Positions 28,003 to 39,081 of a stretch of DNA of 41,155 nucleotides are shown in pieces. Numbering within the stretch: the first letter of the stretch is position 1; each line of letters starts with the position of its first letter. Source of the stretch: Parahaliea maris (GTDB lineage: Bacteria; Pseudomonadota; Gammaproteobacteria; Pseudomonadales; Halieaceae); the NCBI RefSeq assembly GCF_008064665.1, contig NZ_VRZA01000013.1, positions 1 to 41,155 on the forward strand, in the 5' to 3' direction. A program made the translations under genes and the position numbers. Under the pieces are notes generated by a model. It was not told the DNA's origin. It ran no database searches and saw nothing but the letters and a program-made list of their open reading frames with translations.

Positions 28003-29349
28003 ATGCCCATACTGGACAAGGTGCTGATCGCCAACCGCGGGGAGATTGCCCTGCGCGTGCTGCGCGCCTGCAAGGAACTCAACATCAAGACCGTGGCGGT
28101 GCACTCCAAGCCCGACAAGGACCTGATGCACGTGCGCCTGGCAGACGAATCCGTTTGCATCGGCCCCGCCGCGAGCAGCGACAGCTATCTCAATGTGCCC
28201 GCCATCATCAGCGCCGCTGAGGTCACCAACACCACGGCCATCCACCCGGGTTACGGCTTCCTGGCGGAGAACGCCGCCTTTGCCGACCAGGTAGAAAAGA
28301 GCGGGTTTACCTTTATCGGCCCGACGGCGGACACCATTCGCCTGATGGGCGACAAGGTCTCTGCCATCGAGGCCATGAAGGCCGCCGGCGTACCCACCGT
28401 ACCCGGCTCCGACGGCCCCCTCACCGACGACGACGAGCGCACCCTCGAGATTGCCCGCCGCATCGGCTACCCGGTGATCGTGAAGGCCGCTGCCGGCGGC
28501 GGCGGGCGCGGCATGCGGGTGGTGCACAACGAGGCGGCCCTGCTGAATTCGGTGCAGGTCACCCAGACCGAGGCGGGCGCCGCCTTCGGTTCCGAAGTGG
28601 TCTACCTGGAGAAGTTCCTGCAGAAACCCCGCCATGTGGAGATCCAGGTACTGGCCGACGGCCAGGGCCACGCCATCCACCTGGGCGATCGCGACTGCTC
28701 ACTGCAACGCCGCCACCAGAAGGTACTGGAAGAAGCCCCGGCCCCGGGCATCGACGACGACCTGCGCGCCCAGGTGGCCGAGGCCTGCGTCAACGCCTGT
28801 ATCGAAATCGGCTACCGCGGCGCCGGGACCTTCGAGTTCCTGTACGAAGACGGCGGGTTCTATTTCATCGAGATGAACACCCGCGTCCAGGTGGAGCACC
28901 CGGTCACCGAGATGGTCACCGGCATCGACATCGTCAAGGAACAGCTGCGCATCGCCGCCGGCCTGCCCCTGTCGATCAAGCAGGAGGATGTGGTCATCAG
29001 CGGCCACGCCTTCGAGTGCCGGATCAACGCCGAGGACCCGCAAACCTTTATCCCGTCTCCCGGCAAGGTCACCACCTTCCACGCCCCCGGCGGCCTCGGC
29101 ATCCGTGTCGACTCACACCTCTACGACGGCTATACCGTGCCGCCCTTCTACGACTCGCTGATCGCCAAGGTGATCAGCTTCGGCGAAGACCGTCACACCG
29201 CCCTGGCCCGCATGCGCGGCGCCCTGGACGAACTGGTGGTGGAGGGCATCCGCACCAACACCGCGCTGCACCGCGACCTGGTCATCGACCGCGCCTTCCA
29301 GGCCGGCGGTGTGAGTATTCACTACCTGGAGAGCAAGCTGGAGGACTAG
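28003..29349 (+). CDS. accC: biotin carboxylase of acetyl-CoA carboxylase
   Basis: ATP-grasp enzyme that carboxylates the biotin on AccB with bicarbonate. The 448 residues match the E. coli length. Visible motifs are [18 protein letters not shown] (N-terminal Rossmann part), [14 protein letters not shown], the ATP lid [13 protein letters not shown], the biotin/ATP region [20 protein letters not shown] and the catalytic [24 protein letters not shown] lies eight bases before the ATG. The accA and accD subunits are not in the window, as usual for gammaproteobacteria. Confidence 0.98.
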   Translation: MPILDKVLIANRGEIALRVLRACKELNIKTVAVHSKPDKDLMHVRLADESVCIGPAASSDSYLNVPAIISAAEVTNTTAIHPGYGFLAENAAFADQVEKSGFTFIGPTADTIRLMGDKVSAIEAMKAAGVPTVPGSDGPLTDDDERTLEIARRIGYPVIVKAAAGGGGRGMRVVHNEAALLNSVQVTQTEAGAAFGSEVVYLEKFLQKPRHVEIQVLADGQGHAIHLGDRDCSLQRRHQKVLEEAPAPGIDDDLRAQVAEACVNACIEIGYRGAGTFEFLYEDGGFYFIEMNTRVQVEHPVTEMVTGIDIVKEQLRIAAGLPLSIKQEDVVISGHAFECRINAEDPQTFIPSPGKVTTFHAPGGLGIRVDSHLYDGYTVPPFYDSLIAKVISFGEDRHTALARMRGALDELVVEGIRTNTALHRDLVIDRAFQAGGVSIHYLESKLED

Positions 29350-29358
29350 GTCCTCCAG

Positions 29359-30276
29359 TTGTCGACACCCGTGAGCTGGCTGCAACTTCGTCTCGATACC
29401 CATCCCGCCCAGGTCGAGGCGCTCGAGGAACTGATGCTGGACAGCGGCTCTGTGGCGGTGACCATGGAGGACAATGCCGACCAGCCAGTACTGGAACCGG
29501 CGGTCGGCGAAACCCCCCTCTGGCAGCAGACCCGCCTCACCGGCCTGTACCCCGCCGACACCGACATGAAAGCGGTGTTGGCCGGGTTTCCGCAAGAACT
29601 GCTGGCGGGCTGCTCCGCCCGGGTGGAGATCCTCGAAGACAAGGACTGGGAACGGGAGTGGATGGAACACTACCACCCCATGCGCTTCGGCGAACGCCTG
29701 TGGGTCTGCCCCAGCTGGCAGGAGCCCCCCGAACCCGACGCCGTCAACCTGCTGCTGGACCCGGGCCTGGCCTTTGGTACCGGCACCCACCCCACCACCG
29801 CACTGTGCCTGACCGCACTCGACGGTGACGACCTCGAGAACAAGGCCATCGTCGATTACGGCTGCGGCTCCGGCATCCTCGCGGTGGCCGCCCTGAAACT
29901 GGGCGCGGCACGCGCCCTGGGTGTGGACAACGACCCCCAGGCCCTGGTGGCCACTCGCGACAACGCCGGACGCAATGCCATCGCCGATGACGCCCTGGTG
30001 ACCGCACTGCCCGGCGCCGCACCCGTAACCGCCTGGCAGGGCGAGGCCGACCTCGTGGTCGCCAACATCCTGGCGGGCCCCTTGATCGAACTTTCCGATA
30101 CTCTGCTGGCACTTGCCCGACCGGGGGCCACACTCATGCTTTCCGGGCTGCTGCGCACCCAGGCGGACGTCACCTGTGCGCACTATGCGCCGCGCATTGA
30201 TCTGCACATTGCCGGCGAGCAGGACGGCTGGGTCTGCCTGCGCGGCACGCTGAAGGAAGCCGACAACGCAAGGTGA
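29359..30276 (+). CDS. prmA: ribosomal protein L11 methyltransferase
   Basis: SAM-dependent enzyme that trimethylates lysines and the N-terminus of ribosomal protein L11. The 305 residues fit the family. The N-terminal substrate-recognition domain begins SWLQLRLDTHPAQVEALEEL. The SAM-binding domain has GLAFGTGTHPTTALCL, the motif I stretch DYGCGSGILAVAALKLGA and NILAGPLIEL. The start is a TTG at 29359 with AGG eight bases before it; a GTG four codons later is the alternative. It lies ten bases after accC, so it is in the same operon. A DUF3426-type gene that I recall between prmA and dusB in Pseudomonas is absent here; the 163-bp gap holds the dusB promoter instead. Confidence 0.95.
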   Translation: MSTPVSWLQLRLDTHPAQVEALEELMLDSGSVAVTMEDNADQPVLEPAVGETPLWQQTRLTGLYPADTDMKAVLAGFPQELLAGCSARVEILEDKDWEREWMEHYHPMRFGERLWVCPSWQEPPEPDAVNLLLDPGLAFGTGTHPTTALCLTALDGDDLENKAIVDYGCGSGILAVAALKLGAARALGVDNDPQALVATRDNAGRNAIADDALVTALPGAAPVTAWQGEADLVVANILAGPLIELSDTLLALARPGATLMLSGLLRTQADVTCAHYAPRIDLHIAGEQDGWVCLRGTLKEADNAR

Positions 30277-30374
30277 GTGATCACCCGCTTCGACCCAAAG
30301 CGTGGACCTGCAAAGCCCGAAAAATTGCAAGGGTGACACAGCTCAAAATTTAGCCATTTTTTCCCGCCACGCGC

Positions 30375-30403
30375 TTTTACCCATCAAGGGCGTCGAGTAG
30401 AAT
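30375..30403 (+). promoter_or_regulatory. candidate dusB-fis promoter
   Basis: TTTTAC (30375-30380), a 17-bp spacer and TAGAAT (30398-30403), followed by a GC-rich ACCCGCCT discriminator and preceded by an A/T-rich stretch at 30343-30363. That shape, with a GC-rich start region, is what growth-rate-regulated fis promoters show in E. coli. It ends 36 bp before the dusB GTG. Confidence 0.55.
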
Positions 30404-30439
30404 ACCCGCCTCTTTTTCGACGCACTTTTTGCCCTCACT

Positions 30440-31453
30440 GTGACGCTGCAAATCGGACCTTACAGGCTCGCCAATTGCGTGGCGCTCGCGCCCATGGCCG
30501 GCGTGACCGACCTGCCCTTCCGCCGGCTCTGTGCCGCCCAGGGGGCGGGCCTGGTCGTGTCTGAAATGCTGAGCAGCAACCCGCAGGTACAGAACTCGCG
30601 CAAATCACAGTGGCGCAGCCGCCACGATGGCGAAGCCGAACCCCGCTCGGTACAGATCGCCGGCTCCGACCCGGCGGAACTGGCCCTCGCGGCGCAACTG
30701 AACGTGGCCCGCGGCGCCCAGATTATCGACATCAATATGGGTTGCCCCGCCAAAAAAGTTTGCCGCAAGGCGGCGGGCTCGGCGCTGCTGGCCAATGAAG
30801 CCCTGGTGGCGGACATCCTTACCGCCGTCGTGCAGGCCGTCGATGTACCGGTCACCCTGAAAATCCGCACCGGCAGCAACCCCGCCGAACGCAACGGCGT
30901 CGCCATCGCCAGAATCGCGGAGGACGCCGGCATCCAGGCCCTGGCCGTACACGGCCGCACCCGCGCCTGCGCCTTCAAGGGCGAGGTGGAGTACGACACC
31001 ATCGCCGACATCGTCGCCGCCGTGGACATCCCGGTGCTCGCCAATGGCGATATCGACAGCCCGGCGAAGGCCAGCACCGTCCTCGCCCACACCGGCGCTG
31101 CCGGCGTGATGATCGGCCGCGCCGCCCAGGGGCGTCCCTGGCTGTGCGGACAGATCGCCGCCTGGCTGGAACGCGGAGAGCATCTGCCTGATCCGTCCAT
31201 GGCGATGCAGTGGCAAATCATTCGCGAGCATCTCAGCGCCCTACACGACTTTTACGGCGAGTTCATGGGCGTACGGATCGCGCGCAAACATGTGGGTTGG
31301 TATTTACAACAACACCCCTCTCTCGCTTCCCGCCGCAGGGATTTCAACGCCCTGACCAGCGCGGAAGCACAACACCGGCACCTCGAGCGGCTGTTCGAAG
31401 CCCATGCCGAGGCCGCCGGTAGCACCACAGACCAAAAGGAACTAGCAGCATGA
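30440..31453 (+). CDS. dusB: tRNA-dihydrouridine synthase B
   Basis: FMN enzyme that reduces specific uridines in the tRNA D-loop. The 337 residues show the TIM-barrel start [16 protein letters not shown], the catalytic Cys108 in [24 protein letters not shown], the tRNA-binding [12 protein letters not shown], and phosphate-binding NGDI with [14 protein letters not shown]. The start is GTG at 30440. The stop codon overlaps the fis start (ATGA), the universal dusB-fis arrangement of gammaproteobacteria. The extended C-terminal tail (after about residue 315) is Ala/Glu-rich. Confidence 0.96.
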   Translation: MTLQIGPYRLANCVALAPMAGVTDLPFRRLCAAQGAGLVVSEMLSSNPQVQNSRKSQWRSRHDGEAEPRSVQIAGSDPAELALAAQLNVARGAQIIDINMGCPAKKVCRKAAGSALLANEALVADILTAVVQAVDVPVTLKIRTGSNPAERNGVAIARIAEDAGIQALAVHGRTRACAFKGEVEYDTIADIVAAVDIPVLANGDIDSPAKASTVLAHTGAAGVMIGRAAQGRPWLCGQIAAWLERGEHLPDPSMAMQWQIIREHLSALHDFYGEFMGVRIARKHVGWYLQQHPSLASRRRDFNALTSAEAQHRHLERLFEAHAEAAGSTTDQKELAA

Positions 31454-31773
31454 CCAGCAGGGCCGAACACCTGAGCCCGCTCCCTGGCGACGACACCGCC
31501 AGACTCGAGCCCGCCAACAATAATGAAGAATCCGGCAGCGAACTGTCGGCCGCCGTCACCCGTGCAGTACGCGACTACCTCGCCGAACTCGACGGCCAGA
31601 TGACCACCGACTTCTACCAGCTGGTGCTGGCCGAAATCGAAGCGCCGCTGCTTCGAGAGATCATGGCCTACACGCGCAACAACCAGACCCGGGCATCCAT
31701 CATGCTGGGCCTGAACCGCGGCACCCTGCGCAAGAAACTGAAGCAGTACGACCTGCTTTCCAACAAAGACTGA
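31450..31773 (+). CDS. fis: DNA-binding protein Fis
   Basis: Nucleoid protein that bends DNA and activates rRNA promoters. The 107 residues comprise a non-conserved N-terminal ~30, the helix bundle [20 protein letters not shown] and the C-terminal helix-turn-helix [20 protein letters not shown]. The C-terminal half is that of gammaproteobacterial Fis; the N-terminal part is longer than the 98-residue E. coli protein. Translation is coupled to dusB by a 4-bp overlap. The tandem rrn promoters at the start of this window would be natural targets, though I did not identify Fis sites there. Confidence 0.97.
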   Translation: MTSRAEHLSPLPGDDTARLEPANNNEESGSELSAAVTRAVRDYLAELDGQMTTDFYQLVLAEIEAPLLREIMAYTRNNQTRASIMLGLNRGTLRKKLKQYDLLSNKD

Positions 31774-31788
31774 CAGGCAAGTGAGGCC

Positions 31789-33363
31789 ATGAGCGACAGC
31801 AACTTTGTGAGCGTACAACGCGCGCTGATCAGCGTTTCCGATAAAACCGGCATCGTCGAGTTTGCCTCCGGCCTGCGCGAGCAGGGCGTGGAGCTGCTCT
31901 CCACCGGCGGCACCTACCGCCTGCTGCAGGAAAACGGGCTGGAGGTCACCGAAGTGGCCGACTACACCGGCTTCCCGGAGATGATGGACGGCCGGGTGAA
32001 AACCCTGCACCCGAAGATCCACGGCGGCATCCTCGCCCGCCGCGGCCAGGACGATGCCGTCATGGCAGAGCACGGCATCGGCGCTATCGACATGGTAGTG
32101 GTCAACCTCTACCCCTTTGAGGCCACGGTTGCCCGACCCAACTGCAGCCTCGAAGACGCCATCGAGAACATCGATATCGGCGGCCCTACCATGGTGCGCG
32201 CCGCGGCCAAGAACCACCGCTTCGTGAACATCGTGGTCAATGCCTCAGACTACGAGGCGGTACTCGCCGAGATGGCCATGAACAAGGGGGCCACCTCTCA
32301 CAAGACCCGCTTCGATCTCGCCATCAAGGCCTACGAACATACCGCCGCCTATGACGGCGCCATCGCCAACTACTTTGGCAAACTGGTTCCCGGCGGTTCG
32401 GAGGACTTCCCCCGCACCTTCAACACCCAGTTCCAAAAGGTGCAGGAAATGCGCTACGGCGAAAACCCGCACCAGAAGGCCGCCTTCTATGTGGAGGCAA
32501 AACCCGCCGAGGCCGGTATCGCCACCGCCCGCCAGTTGCAGGGCAAGGAACTGTCCTACAACAACGTGGCCGACACCGACGCCGCCCTGGAGTGCGTGAA
32601 GAACTTCGACGCGCCAGCCTGTGTGATCGTCAAGCACGCCAACCCCTGCGGGGTGGCAGTAGCAGCCGACCTGCTGCAGGCCTATGAGCTCGCCTTCGCC
32701 ACCGACCCCGAATCTGCCTTCGGCGGCATCATCGCCTTCAACCGCGAACTGGATGCCACCACCGCCAGCGCCATTGTCGAACGCCAGTTCGTGGAAGTGA
32801 TCATCGCGCCCAGCGTCAGCGCGGAAGCCGCGGAAGTGGTGGGTGCCAAGAAAAACGTTCGCCTGCTGGCGTGTGGCGAGTGGACCGCGCCCCAGTCTGC
32901 CTTCGACTACAAACGCGTCAACGGTGGCCTGCTGGTACAGGACCGGGACCTCGGCATGGTGACCGCAGCAGACCTCAAGGTGGTGAGCAAGGTGCAACCC
33001 ACGGCACAGCAAATGGATGACCTGCTGTTCGCCTGGAAGGTGGCCAAGTTCGTGAAATCCAATGCCATCGTTTACGCCAACAACGGCCAGACCGTCGGCG
33101 TCGGCGCCGGCCAGATGAGCCGGGTCAACTCCGCCCGCATCGCCGCCATCAAGGCCGAGCACGCGGGGCTGGAAGTGAAGGGCTCTGTCATGGCCTCCGA
33201 CGCCTTCTTCCCCTTCCGTGACGGCATCGACAGCGCCGGCGAGCGCGGCATCGCCGCGGTGATCCAGCCGGGCGGTTCGATTCGCGACGAGGAAGTCATT
33301 GCCGCCGCAGACGAACACGGCATGGCGATGGTTTTCACTGGTATGAGACATTTCAGGCACTAA
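31789..33363 (+). CDS. purH: bifunctional AICAR formyltransferase/IMP cyclohydrolase
   Basis: Performs the last two steps of de novo purine synthesis, making IMP. The 524 residues hold an N-terminal MGS-like cyclohydrolase domain ([46 protein letters not shown]). The formyltransferase domain has [42 protein letters not shown], the late [16 protein letters not shown] and [12 protein letters not shown]. Both activities look intact. It lies 15 bases after fis with GTGAGG as ribosome site, and is followed by purD at 12 bp. The fis-purH-purD linkage is typical of Pseudomonas relatives. Confidence 0.98.
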   Translation: MSDSNFVSVQRALISVSDKTGIVEFASGLREQGVELLSTGGTYRLLQENGLEVTEVADYTGFPEMMDGRVKTLHPKIHGGILARRGQDDAVMAEHGIGAIDMVVVNLYPFEATVARPNCSLEDAIENIDIGGPTMVRAAAKNHRFVNIVVNASDYEAVLAEMAMNKGATSHKTRFDLAIKAYEHTAAYDGAIANYFGKLVPGGSEDFPRTFNTQFQKVQEMRYGENPHQKAAFYVEAKPAEAGIATARQLQGKELSYNNVADTDAALECVKNFDAPACVIVKHANPCGVAVAADLLQAYELAFATDPESAFGGIIAFNRELDATTASAIVERQFVEVIIAPSVSAEAAEVVGAKKNVRLLACGEWTAPQSAFDYKRVNGGLLVQDRDLGMVTAADLKVVSKVQPTAQQMDDLLFAWKVAKFVKSNAIVYANNGQTVGVGAGQMSRVNSARIAAIKAEHAGLEVKGSVMASDAFFPFRDGIDSAGERGIAAVIQPGGSIRDEEVIAAADEHGMAMVFTGMRHFRH

Positions 33364-33375
33364 GGACCCCGCACC

Positions 33376-34671
33376 ATGAATGTATTGGTAATTGGTAGCG
33401 GCGGGCGCGAGCACGCGCTGGCCTGGAAGGCGGCACAATCGGCGGATGTGGAAACCGTTTACGTGGCACCGGGTAACGCCGGTACTGCCCGCGAGCCCGG
33501 GCTGGAGAATGTGGCCATCGGTGTCGGCGACTTCGCTGCCCTGGCCGAGTTTGCGGCAGCCAACAACGTTGGCCTGACCATTGTCGGACCAGAGCAACCC
33601 CTGGTCGACGGTGTGGTGGACTACTTCAATGAGCGCGGCCTGCGCTGCTTCGGTCCCAGCCAGGGGGCCGCCCAGCTGGAAGGCTCCAAGGCCTTCACCA
33701 AGGACTTCCTGGCCCGCCACAATATTCCCACCGCCGCCTACGCCAACTTCACCGAGGTCGAACCGGCCCTGGCCTACCTGCGCGAGCAGGGTGCGCCTAT
33801 CGTGGTCAAAGCCGACGGTCTCGCTGCCGGCAAGGGCGTGATCGTGGCAGAGACCCTGGAGCAGGCCGAGGAGGCCGTGCGCGACATGCTGTCGGGCAAC
33901 GCTTTTGGCGAAGCGGGATGCCGCGTGGTGATCGAGGAATTTCTGGCCGGCGAGGAAGCCAGCTTCATTGTGATGGTCGACGGCGAGCACGTGCTGCCGA
34001 TGGCCACCAGCCAGGACCACAAACGCATCGGCGAGGGTGACACCGGCCCCAATACCGGCGGCATGGGCGCCTACTCCCCGGCCCCGGTGGTCGACGAAGA
34101 CCCCGCCGTGTATCAGCGCATCATGGACGAAGTCATCCTCCCCACCGTGCGCGGCATGGCGGCAGAGGGCAATCCCTATACCGGTTTCCTCTATGCCGGC
34201 CTGATGATCGACCCGGCAGGTCAGCCCAAAGTTATCGAGTACAACTGCCGCTTCGGCGACCCGGAAACCCAGCCCATCATGCTGCGCCTGCAGTCGGACC
34301 TGGTCGCACTGTGCCAACTGGCCATCGATGGCAAGCTGGACACCGCCCAGGCCGCCTGGGACGAGCAGGTTGCCATTGGCGTGGTACTGGCTGCCGGCGG
34401 CTATCCCGGCAGCTACGCCAAGGGCCAGGTTATCAGCGGCCTGGACAGCGACCTGCCTGCCGGGGTGAAAGTCTTCCACGCCGGCACTGCCCTCGATGGC
34501 GACGACGTTGTCACCGCCGGTGGCCGAGTGCTCTGTGTGACTGCCCTGGGGAGTGATATTGTCGAGGCCCAGCGCACTTGCTACGCCGCGGCTGAACACA
34601 TAGGCTGGGACGGCATGACCCTGCGCCGGGATATCGGCTGGCGTGCGATAGCTCGCGCCCAGCAGGACTGA
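33376..34671 (+). CDS. purD: phosphoribosylamine-glycine ligase (GAR synthetase)
   Basis: Second step of purine synthesis, joining glycine to phosphoribosylamine with ATP. The 431 residues have an N-terminal [30 protein letters not shown], the ATP-grasp segment [31 protein letters not shown] and the metal-binding [18 protein letters not shown] precedes the ATG. Its distance from purH implies a common transcript. A 47-bp gap then leads to coq7. Confidence 0.98.
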   Translation: MNVLVIGSGGREHALAWKAAQSADVETVYVAPGNAGTAREPGLENVAIGVGDFAALAEFAAANNVGLTIVGPEQPLVDGVVDYFNERGLRCFGPSQGAAQLEGSKAFTKDFLARHNIPTAAYANFTEVEPALAYLREQGAPIVVKADGLAAGKGVIVAETLEQAEEAVRDMLSGNAFGEAGCRVVIEEFLAGEEASFIVMVDGEHVLPMATSQDHKRIGEGDTGPNTGGMGAYSPAPVVDEDPAVYQRIMDEVILPTVRGMAAEGNPYTGFLYAGLMIDPAGQPKVIEYNCRFGDPETQPIMLRLQSDLVALCQLAIDGKLDTAQAAWDEQVAIGVVLAAGGYPGSYAKGQVISGLDSDLPAGVKVFHAGTALDGDDVVTAGGRVLCVTALGSDIVEAQRTCYAAAEHIGWDGMTLRRDIGWRAIARAQQD

Positions 34672-34718
34672 GCGCAAACCAGGGCTGCCCCCAAACAGCG
34701 TCAAGACGGAGCCATTCC

Positions 34719-35369
34719 ATGGCGGCAAAGCACCGGCAACTCTCCTTACTGGACCGGGTACTCGGCGAGGCCGATACTGTCCTGCGCACCCTCGCCAGCC
34801 GCGAGCGCGCGCCGGCCCGCCCGTCCCCCGCCAAGGACCACAGTGACAGCGCGCTGAGCGAGCGCCAGCGCAAACATGTCGCCGGCCTGATGCGGGTGAA
34901 CCATACCGGTGAGGTCTGCGCCCAGGCGCTATACCAGGGCCAGGCCCTGACCGCCAAGCTGGCGGACGTTCGCGAGGAAATGCGCGAGGCCGCCCGGGAG
35001 GAAGCCGACCACCTGTCCTGGTGTGACGAGCGCCTGAAAGAACTGGACAGCCGTCCCAGTGCACTCAACCCGGCCTGGTACGGCCTGTCCTTTATGCTCG
35101 GCGCTACCGCCGGCGCGGTGGGCGACAAGTGGAGCCTCGGTTTTGTGGCAGCCACTGAAGAACGTGTCTGCCGCCACCTGCGCGATCACCTCAAGCAGTT
35201 ACCCGATGACGATCGCAAGTCGCGGCTGATTCTGCAGCAGATGCTGGAGGATGAAGAGCGTCACGGCCACAACGCCCTGCAGGCGGGCGGCGCCAGATTC
35301 CCGCGCCCGGTAAAGGATGCGATGAGCCTGGTCTCCAAAGTGATGACCGAGAGCAGCTACTGGGTTTGA
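34719..35369 (+). CDS. coq7: ubiquinone hydroxylase Coq7 (demethoxyubiquinone monooxygenase)
   Basis: Di-iron enzyme that adds the last ring hydroxyl in ubiquinone synthesis. The 216 residues have paired iron-binding helices: [30 protein letters not shown] (ExxH), [10 protein letters not shown] and [11 protein letters not shown] (ExxH). Both ExxH repeats are intact. This soluble-type Coq7 replaces the flavoprotein UbiF of enterobacteria, as in pseudomonads. CGGAG lies seven bases before the ATG. It faces the OsmC-like gene tail to tail. Confidence 0.96.
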   Translation: MAAKHRQLSLLDRVLGEADTVLRTLASRERAPARPSPAKDHSDSALSERQRKHVAGLMRVNHTGEVCAQALYQGQALTAKLADVREEMREAAREEADHLSWCDERLKELDSRPSALNPAWYGLSFMLGATAGAVGDKWSLGFVAATEERVCRHLRDHLKQLPDDDRKSRLILQQMLEDEERHGHNALQAGGARFPRPVKDAMSLVSKVMTESSYWV

Positions 35370-35418
35370 AACCGCTCCGGGGTTACCCGGGGTTGGCCCT
35401 GGTCGCTACGCGGCCAGC

Positions 35419-35847
35419 TCAGACAGCATCGAACTCCACGATTTCGTAGCTATGGCTAATATCTACCCCGGCTGCGCCGAGCATGATCGAGGCCGAGCAG
35501 TACTTCTCCGCTGACAACTCCACCGCCCGCTTCACCTGGTTCTCCTTGAGCCCCTCGCCGGTCACGACAAAATGCAAGTTGATTGCAGTGAACACCGCCG
35601 GCACCGCGTCGGCCCGTTCGGCCTGCAACTCCACCCGGCAGTCCACCACCTTCTGGCGCGATTTTTTCAGCATGCTGATGACATCGTAGATGGAGCAACC
35701 CCCCACCCCCAGCAGCAGCATTTCCATGGGGCGCACCCCCATGTTGCGCCCGCCGAGATCTTCCGGCCCGTCCATTACCACGGTGTGTCCACTGCCGGAT
35801 TCACCGATGAACATGGCGCCATCCATCCACTTTACCGTTGCTTTCAT
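35419..35847 (-). CDS. OsmC/YhfA-family protein
   Basis: A small OsmC-fold protein of 142 residues. The two cysteines of the peroxidatic pair are present (GGCSIYDVISML and EKYCSASIML), so thiol-based reduction of organic peroxides is possible. The YhfA branch is less well understood. GAGGAAA precedes the ATG on the minus strand. It is divergent from crp, exactly as yhfA is from crp in E. coli, which supports the YhfA assignment. Confidence 0.88.
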   Translation of the reverse strand: MKATVKWMDGAMFIGESGSGHTVVMDGPEDLGGRNMGVRPMEMLLLGVGGCSIYDVISMLKKSRQKVVDCRVELQAERADAVPAVFTAINLHFVVTGEGLKENQVKRAVELSAEKYCSASIMLGAAGVDISHSYEIVEFDAV

Positions 35848-35902
35848 AGGGTTTCCTCGGGTAGTAATTGCGCGGCGCAGGAGCTTAGCACAGCGTGACA
35901 GT

Positions 35903-35930
35903 TTTTACTTCGCGGTGCCTGCGTTAAGAT
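35903..35930 (+). promoter_or_regulatory. candidate crp promoter
   Basis: TTTTAC (35903-35908), a 16-bp spacer and TAAGAT (35925-35930). The segment CGTGACAGTTTTTACTT just upstream of and overlapping the -35 is a weak match to the Crp site (one good half, GTGA), which would allow autoregulation. A match this weak may be chance. Confidence 0.4.
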
Positions 35931-35969
35931 AGCTGCCGTTTCAAGGCTGTTGGGTAGGGAGCCACATCA

Positions 35970-36614
35970 GTGTTAAAGCCGCAAATTGTTAATGCCATCC
36001 CCAATGTGGAAAGCTTTCTACGCCATTGTCAGCGTCGCGATTACGCCAACAAAAGCGTGATCGTCAAGGAGGGTGCCGCCAGCGACTCGCTCTACCTGAT
36101 TCTCGACGGCTCGGTATCGATCCAGGTCCAGGACGAGGATGACAAGGATCACCTGATGGTGGTGAGCTACCTCAACCCCGGCGATTTCTTCGGTGAGATG
36201 GGTCTGTTCGAGGAAGAACCGGAAGCGCGCAGCGCCATGGTCGTTGCCAAGAGCCAGTGCGAGGTGGCGGAGATTTCCTACGAGCGCTTCCACCAGATCC
36301 GCAGCCAGTACCCCGACATCCTGTTCGCCATCGGCCGCCAGATGAGCATGCGCCTGCGCCAGACCACCCGCAAGCTGAAGGACCTCGCCTTTGTCGATGT
36401 GTCCGGCCGCGTCGCCCACACCCTGCTGGACCTGTGCAAGCAACCGGACGCAATGACCCATCCGGACGGCATGCAAATCAAGGTCACCCGCCAGGAACTG
36501 GGCAAGATTGTTGGCTGTTCACGAGAAATGGCCGGGCGGGTGTTGAAGACCCTGGAGGAGGATGGCCTGGTGGCGGTCTCGGGGAAGACGATGGTGGTTT
36601 ACGGCACTCGGTAG
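35970..36614 (+). CDS. crp: cAMP receptor protein (Crp/Vfr)
   Basis: Global transcription regulator that binds cAMP and DNA. The 214 residues match Crp/Vfr. The cAMP-binding beta-roll includes GDFFGEMGLFEEEPEARSAMV, with the conserved Glu and Arg-Ser that contact cAMP. A dimer helix covers about 110-140, and the helix-turn-helix is TRQELGKIVGCSREMAGRVL. The start is GTG at 35970 with TAGGGAG eight or nine bases ahead. Placement between the OsmC-like gene and trpC matches vfr of Pseudomonas. It converges with trpC. Confidence 0.97.
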   Translation: MLKPQIVNAIPNVESFLRHCQRRDYANKSVIVKEGAASDSLYLILDGSVSIQVQDEDDKDHLMVVSYLNPGDFFGEMGLFEEEPEARSAMVVAKSQCEVAEISYERFHQIRSQYPDILFAIGRQMSMRLRQTTRKLKDLAFVDVSGRVAHTLLDLCKQPDAMTHPDGMQIKVTRQELGKIVGCSREMAGRVLKTLEEDGLVAVSGKTMVVYGTR

Positions 36615-36636
36615 GAGCGCTGAACCCGCGGGAAAC

Positions 36637-37437
36637 TCAGAAAAACAGCTCCCGCAATTTCTCCCCGGGCTCCGGCGCGCGCATAAAGGCTTCGCCTACC
36701 AGGAATGCGTGGACAGCATTGTCCCGCATCAGGGCCACATCCTCCGGCGTGTGAATGCCACTTTCGGTCACCACGGTGCGATCACCCGGGATATGCGGGA
36801 GCAACTCCAGGGTTGTCTCCAGCCGGGTTTCGAAGGTGTGCAGGTCGCGGTTATTGATACCCACCAGCGGCAGTTCCAGTTCCAGCGCGCGCTCCAGTTC
36901 GGCCCGGTCGTGTACTTCCACCAGCACGTCCAGGCCCACTTCCGCCGCAGTCGCCGCCAGCTCCGCCATCTGCGCGTCTTCCAGGCAGGCCACAATCAGC
37001 AGGATGGCATCGGCGCCAATGGCGCGGGCTTCGACCACCTGGTAAGGGTCTACGGTGAAATCCTTGCGAATCACCGGCAAGTCACAGGCGTTCCGGGCCT
37101 CTTGCAGGTAGGCGTCGGTACCCTGGAAAAAGTCGATGTCGGTCAGCACCGACAGGCAGGTAGCGCCGCCTCCGGCATAACTCGCCGCGATATCGGCAGG
37201 GACAAAATCGGGCCGGATTACCCCTTTGCTGGGGGAGGCTTTTTTCACCTCGGCGATAACTGCCGGCTGGGCAGCGCCCGCCCGCCCGGCCAGCGCTGCG
37301 GCGAAGCCACGGGCCGCGGCCTGCTCGCTGATGCGGGATTCGAGCTGGGACAGGCTCTCCTTGCGGCGGCGCTCCGCCACCTCTTCCCACTTGCGCTCTA
37401 CGATGCGGCGCAGGATTGTCGGCGCGGAGTTACTCAT
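36637..37437 (-). CDS. trpC: indole-3-glycerol phosphate synthase
   Basis: Ring-closing step of tryptophan synthesis. The 266 residues form a TIM barrel with [19 protein letters not shown] (catalytic Lys), [42 protein letters not shown] and the phosphate-binding [12 protein letters not shown]. It is monofunctional; no trpF domain is attached. It is the last gene of trpE-trpG-trpD-trpC, its ATG overlapping the trpD stop by four bases. Because it converges with crp across a short gap, termination must occur within 22 bp or be Rho-dependent. Confidence 0.97.
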   Translation of the reverse strand: MSNSAPTILRRIVERKWEEVAERRRKESLSQLESRISEQAAARGFAAALAGRAGAAQPAVIAEVKKASPSKGVIRPDFVPADIAASYAGGGATCLSVLTDIDFFQGTDAYLQEARNACDLPVIRKDFTVDPYQVVEARAIGADAILLIVACLEDAQMAELAATAAEVGLDVLVEVHDRAELERALELELPLVGINNRDLHTFETRLETTLELLPHIPGDRTVVTESGIHTPEDVALMRDNAVHAFLVGEAFMRAPEPGEKLRELFF

Positions 37438-38477
37438 GGGGCAGTCGCCTTGATCATCTGGGTAAAATCCACGAAGGACTTGAGTTTTTCAGCGGCCTGG
37501 CCGCTGGCGATCACGTCATCGGCCATGGCCACGCCCTCCGCCAGGCTGGATGCCAACCCGGCTACGTAAATGGTGGCGCCGGCATTGAAGGCAATGAGGG
37601 CGGCCGCCTTGCGCGCCGCTTCTTCGTCGCTGCGGGAGAACGCGGCGCGGATAATGGCGGCTGAATCGGCGGAGCTTTCCACCGTCAGGCCGTCGAGGCT
37701 CGCCCGCTCCAGGCCCACCTCCTCAGGAGTGACCTGGTAAGTGGTGACCTTGCCGTCGCGCAGTTCGGCCACCTGGGTCGGGCCGGCAATGGACAGCTCG
37801 TCGAGGCCGTCGTCCGCGTGGACCACCATGGCGTGCACATGGCCGAGGGTTTTCAGTACCTCGGCCAGCGGCTCGCAGAGGCTGGCATCGAACACGCCCA
37901 GCACCTGCCGCTCGACGCCTGCGGGGTTGGTCAGCGGGCCGAGAATATTGAACAGGGTGCGCATGCCCAGTTCCTTGCGCGGGCCGATGGCGTGACGCAT
38001 GGCGCTGTGGTGATTGGGGGCAAACATGAAGCCCATGCCCACCTCCTCGATACAGCGGGCGGTTTGCTCGGGTGTCAGGTCCAGCGGTACACCCAGTGCC
38101 TCCAGCACGTCGGAGCTGCCCGAAGTGGAAGAGACCGAGCGATTGCCGTGCTTGGCCATACGCGCCCCGGCCGCCGAGGCCACAAACGTCGAGGCGGTGG
38201 AGACGTTGAACAGATTGGCGCCATCACCGCCGGTACCGACCAGGTCCACGAGATGCTCCCTGGATACCGACACCGGCAGTGCCAGTTCACGCATGACGCG
38301 GGCAGCGGCGGCAATCTCGCCGATACTCTCGCCCTTCATGCGCAGGGCCACCAGCATGGCGCCAATCTGGGCATCGGTGGCGCCGCCGGACATGACCTGG
38401 GCCATGACTTCAGCCATGTCCTCTGCCGACAGGTCCTTGCCCTCCACCCACAGGGGCAGTGCCTGTTGAATATTCAT
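37434..38477 (-). CDS. trpD: anthranilate phosphoribosyltransferase
   Basis: Joins anthranilate to PRPP. The 347 residues include [19 protein letters not shown] (PRPP binding), [40 protein letters not shown] and [12 protein letters not shown], all canonical. It overlaps trpG upstream and trpC downstream by four bases each, so translation of trpG, trpD and trpC is coupled. It is separate from trpG, unlike the fused enterobacterial trpGD. Confidence 0.97.
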   Translation of the reverse strand: MNIQQALPLWVEGKDLSAEDMAEVMAQVMSGGATDAQIGAMLVALRMKGESIGEIAAAARVMRELALPVSVSREHLVDLVGTGGDGANLFNVSTASTFVASAAGARMAKHGNRSVSSTSGSSDVLEALGVPLDLTPEQTARCIEEVGMGFMFAPNHHSAMRHAIGPRKELGMRTLFNILGPLTNPAGVERQVLGVFDASLCEPLAEVLKTLGHVHAMVVHADDGLDELSIAGPTQVAELRDGKVTTYQVTPEEVGLERASLDGLTVESSADSAAIIRAAFSRSDEEAARKAAALIAFNAGATIYVAGLASSLAEGVAMADDVIASGQAAEKLKSFVDFTQMIKATAP

Positions 38478-39079
38478 CGTTTGCCCCCTCCGGCTGTCGT
38501 GGGCTGCTCCAGGAAATTGCGCAGCAGATCATGGCCGTGGGCGGTCAGGATCGACTCGGGGTGGAATTGCACCCCCTCGATGGCCAGCTCCCGGTGACGC
38601 AGGCCCATGATCTCATCCACTTCACCGTCTTCGGTTTCCGTCCAGGCAGTGATTTCCAGGCAATCCGGCAGGCTGTCTTTTGCCACCACCAGGCTGTGAT
38701 AGCGAGTGGCCTCGAAGGGCTCGCTGAGCCCGGCGAATACGCCCTCGCCCCGGTGATGGATGGGCGAGGTCTTGCCGTGCATCACCTGCCGCGCCCGCAC
38801 CACCTCGCCGCCAAACACCTGGCCGATACTCTGGTGGCCGAGGCAGATGCCCAACAGGGGCAGCTTGCCGGCGTACTCGCGAATCACCGCCATGGAAATG
38901 CCCGCCTCGTTGGGCGTGCAGGGGCCGGGAGAAATGACAATGCGTTCCGGATTCAGGGCGGCAATATCCGCCACACTGATCTCATCGTTGCGCACCACTT
39001 TGACCTCGGCACCCAGTTCTCCCAGGTACTGCACCACGTTGTAGGTGAAGGAGTCGTAGTTGTCGATCATCAGCAGCAT
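38474..39079 (-). CDS. trpG: anthranilate synthase component II (glutamine amidotransferase)
   Basis: Supplies ammonia from glutamine to TrpE. The 201 residues are a class I amidotransferase: [19 protein letters not shown], oxyanion region [11 protein letters not shown], nucleophile Cys in [17 protein letters not shown], and the His-Glu pair in [10 protein letters not shown]. Only two bases separate it from trpE and it overlaps trpD by four. It could also serve para-aminobenzoate synthesis (PabA role), as amphibolic TrpG does in some bacteria; there is no direct evidence for that here. Confidence 0.96.
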   Translation of the reverse strand: MLLMIDNYDSFTYNVVQYLGELGAEVKVVRNDEISVADIAALNPERIVISPGPCTPNEAGISMAVIREYAGKLPLLGICLGHQSIGQVFGGEVVRARQVMHGKTSPIHHRGEGVFAGLSEPFEATRYHSLVVAKDSLPDCLEITAWTETEDGEVDEIMGLRHRELAIEGVQFHPESILTAHGHDLLRNFLEQPTTAGGGKR

Positions 39080-39081
39080 GG

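Noticed and set aside
32245-35064. 939-codon open frame on the minus strand opposite purH and purD
   Set aside because: It lies antisense to two certain genes, has no recognisable domain and is explained by high G+C giving few stop codons in the opposite frame.
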